Source: Alphaproteobacteria bacterium (lineage in GTDB: Bacteria; Pseudomonadota; Alphaproteobacteria; UBA6615). From it: 14,194 nucleotides of DNA. This document shows, piece by piece, positions 14,117 to 14,194 of the stretch. The translations under genes and the position numbers were made by a program. The first letter of the stretch is position 1; each line of letters starts with the position of its first letter. The notes under the pieces are model-generated. The model had not been told where the DNA came from. It made no database searches and was given only the letters and a program-made list of their open reading frames with translations. Location: contig JAQWSA010000091.1 of assembly GCA_029243445.1 (NCBI GenBank), forward strand, positions 1 to 14,194. The letters run 5' to 3'.

Positions 14117-14194
14117 ATGATTTATGAAGTTCGTACTTATCAATTTAAACCTAGAGAAGCGAATGCTTTTATGGATGCTTTTGGTAACGCTTAT
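14117..14194 (+). CDS. NIPSNAP family protein, N-terminus only
   Basis: The first 26 codons of a gene that runs off the window. The translation starts MIYEVRTYQFKP and continues REANAFMDAFGNAY, the standard opening of NIPSNAP-domain proteins (MIYExRTYxxKPG, then a helix), a small dimeric alpha-beta-barrel fold. Bacterial NIPSNAP genes often sit in catabolic clusters, but their reaction is mostly unknown. A GGAG (14103-14106) lies ten bases before the ATG. It is divergent from the amidohydrolase and the first gene of a plus-strand unit beyond the window. The family call rests on a short segment. Confidence 0.75.
   Translation, partial: MIYEVRTYQFKPREANAFMDAFGNAY

Noticed and set aside
1..14194. 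Insertion sequences, CRISPR arrays, tRNA genes or attachment sites
   Set aside because: No transposase-like frame, regular repeat-spacer pattern, cloverleaf-like segment or duplicated junction was seen on reading both strands.

Overview
The window is AT-rich by eye, densely coded, and lacks rRNA, tRNA, phage or transposase genes. Most stop codons are TAA, ribosome binding sites are of the AAGGAG/GGAGG type, and GTG starts occur. The protein families are typical of proteobacterial catabolic gene sets. An AT-rich, possibly marine, alpha- or gammaproteobacterium fits, but there is no marker gene, so this stays a guess.

Layout: 13 protein genes, two cut by the window ends. Left part (1-4114): a truncated EamA/DMT permease (1-685, minus) follows an NAD(P)-dependent SDR oxidoreductase (724-1482, minus). 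Divergent from the SDR is a small EstC/HNL-like alpha/beta hydrolase (1569-2291, plus), which converges on a CocE/NonD-type hydrolase (2333-4114, minus). Middle (4376-6463): an alpha/beta hydrolase (4376-5305, minus; its start is corrected here to a GTG) is divergent from a gamma-resorcylate-decarboxylase-like amidohydrolase-2 protein (5498-6463, plus). Right part (6555-13740): six minus-strand genes. In transcription order they are an AtzA/SsnA-like amidohydrolase, a 2,6-dihydroxypseudooxynicotine-hydrolase-like alpha/beta hydrolase, a MOFRL-type glycerate 2-kinase, a second hydrolase of the same family, a 2-oxoglutarate/Fe(II) dioxygenase, and a glutathione S-transferase. At the right edge the first 26 codons of a NIPSNAP protein start on the plus strand behind a 376-bp regulatory region.

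Taken together this looks like an accessory catabolic island. It holds five alpha/beta hydrolases from four subfamilies, two amidohydrolase-superfamily enzymes, two oxidoreductases (SDR and dioxygenase), a GST, a permease and a kinase that feeds glycerate into central metabolism. A route that deaminates, hydroxylates, cleaves and decarboxylates an aromatic or N-heterocyclic compound can be imagined, but the substrate cannot be read from sequence. No transcription factor is encoded here, although several intergenic regions carry palindromes or repeats that look like operators.

The most interesting non-coding signals are two. One is a set of three GGTATAA repeats plus a structured leader in front of the NIPSNAP gene. 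The other is an 11-bp inverted repeat that could hide the ribosome binding site of the glycerate kinase in read-through mRNA but not in mRNA from an internal promoter. Several enzymes show changed catalytic positions: an alanine-flanked nucleophile elbow, a CocE homologue without the usual WxD aspartate, and an amidohydrolase without the HxxE glutamate.
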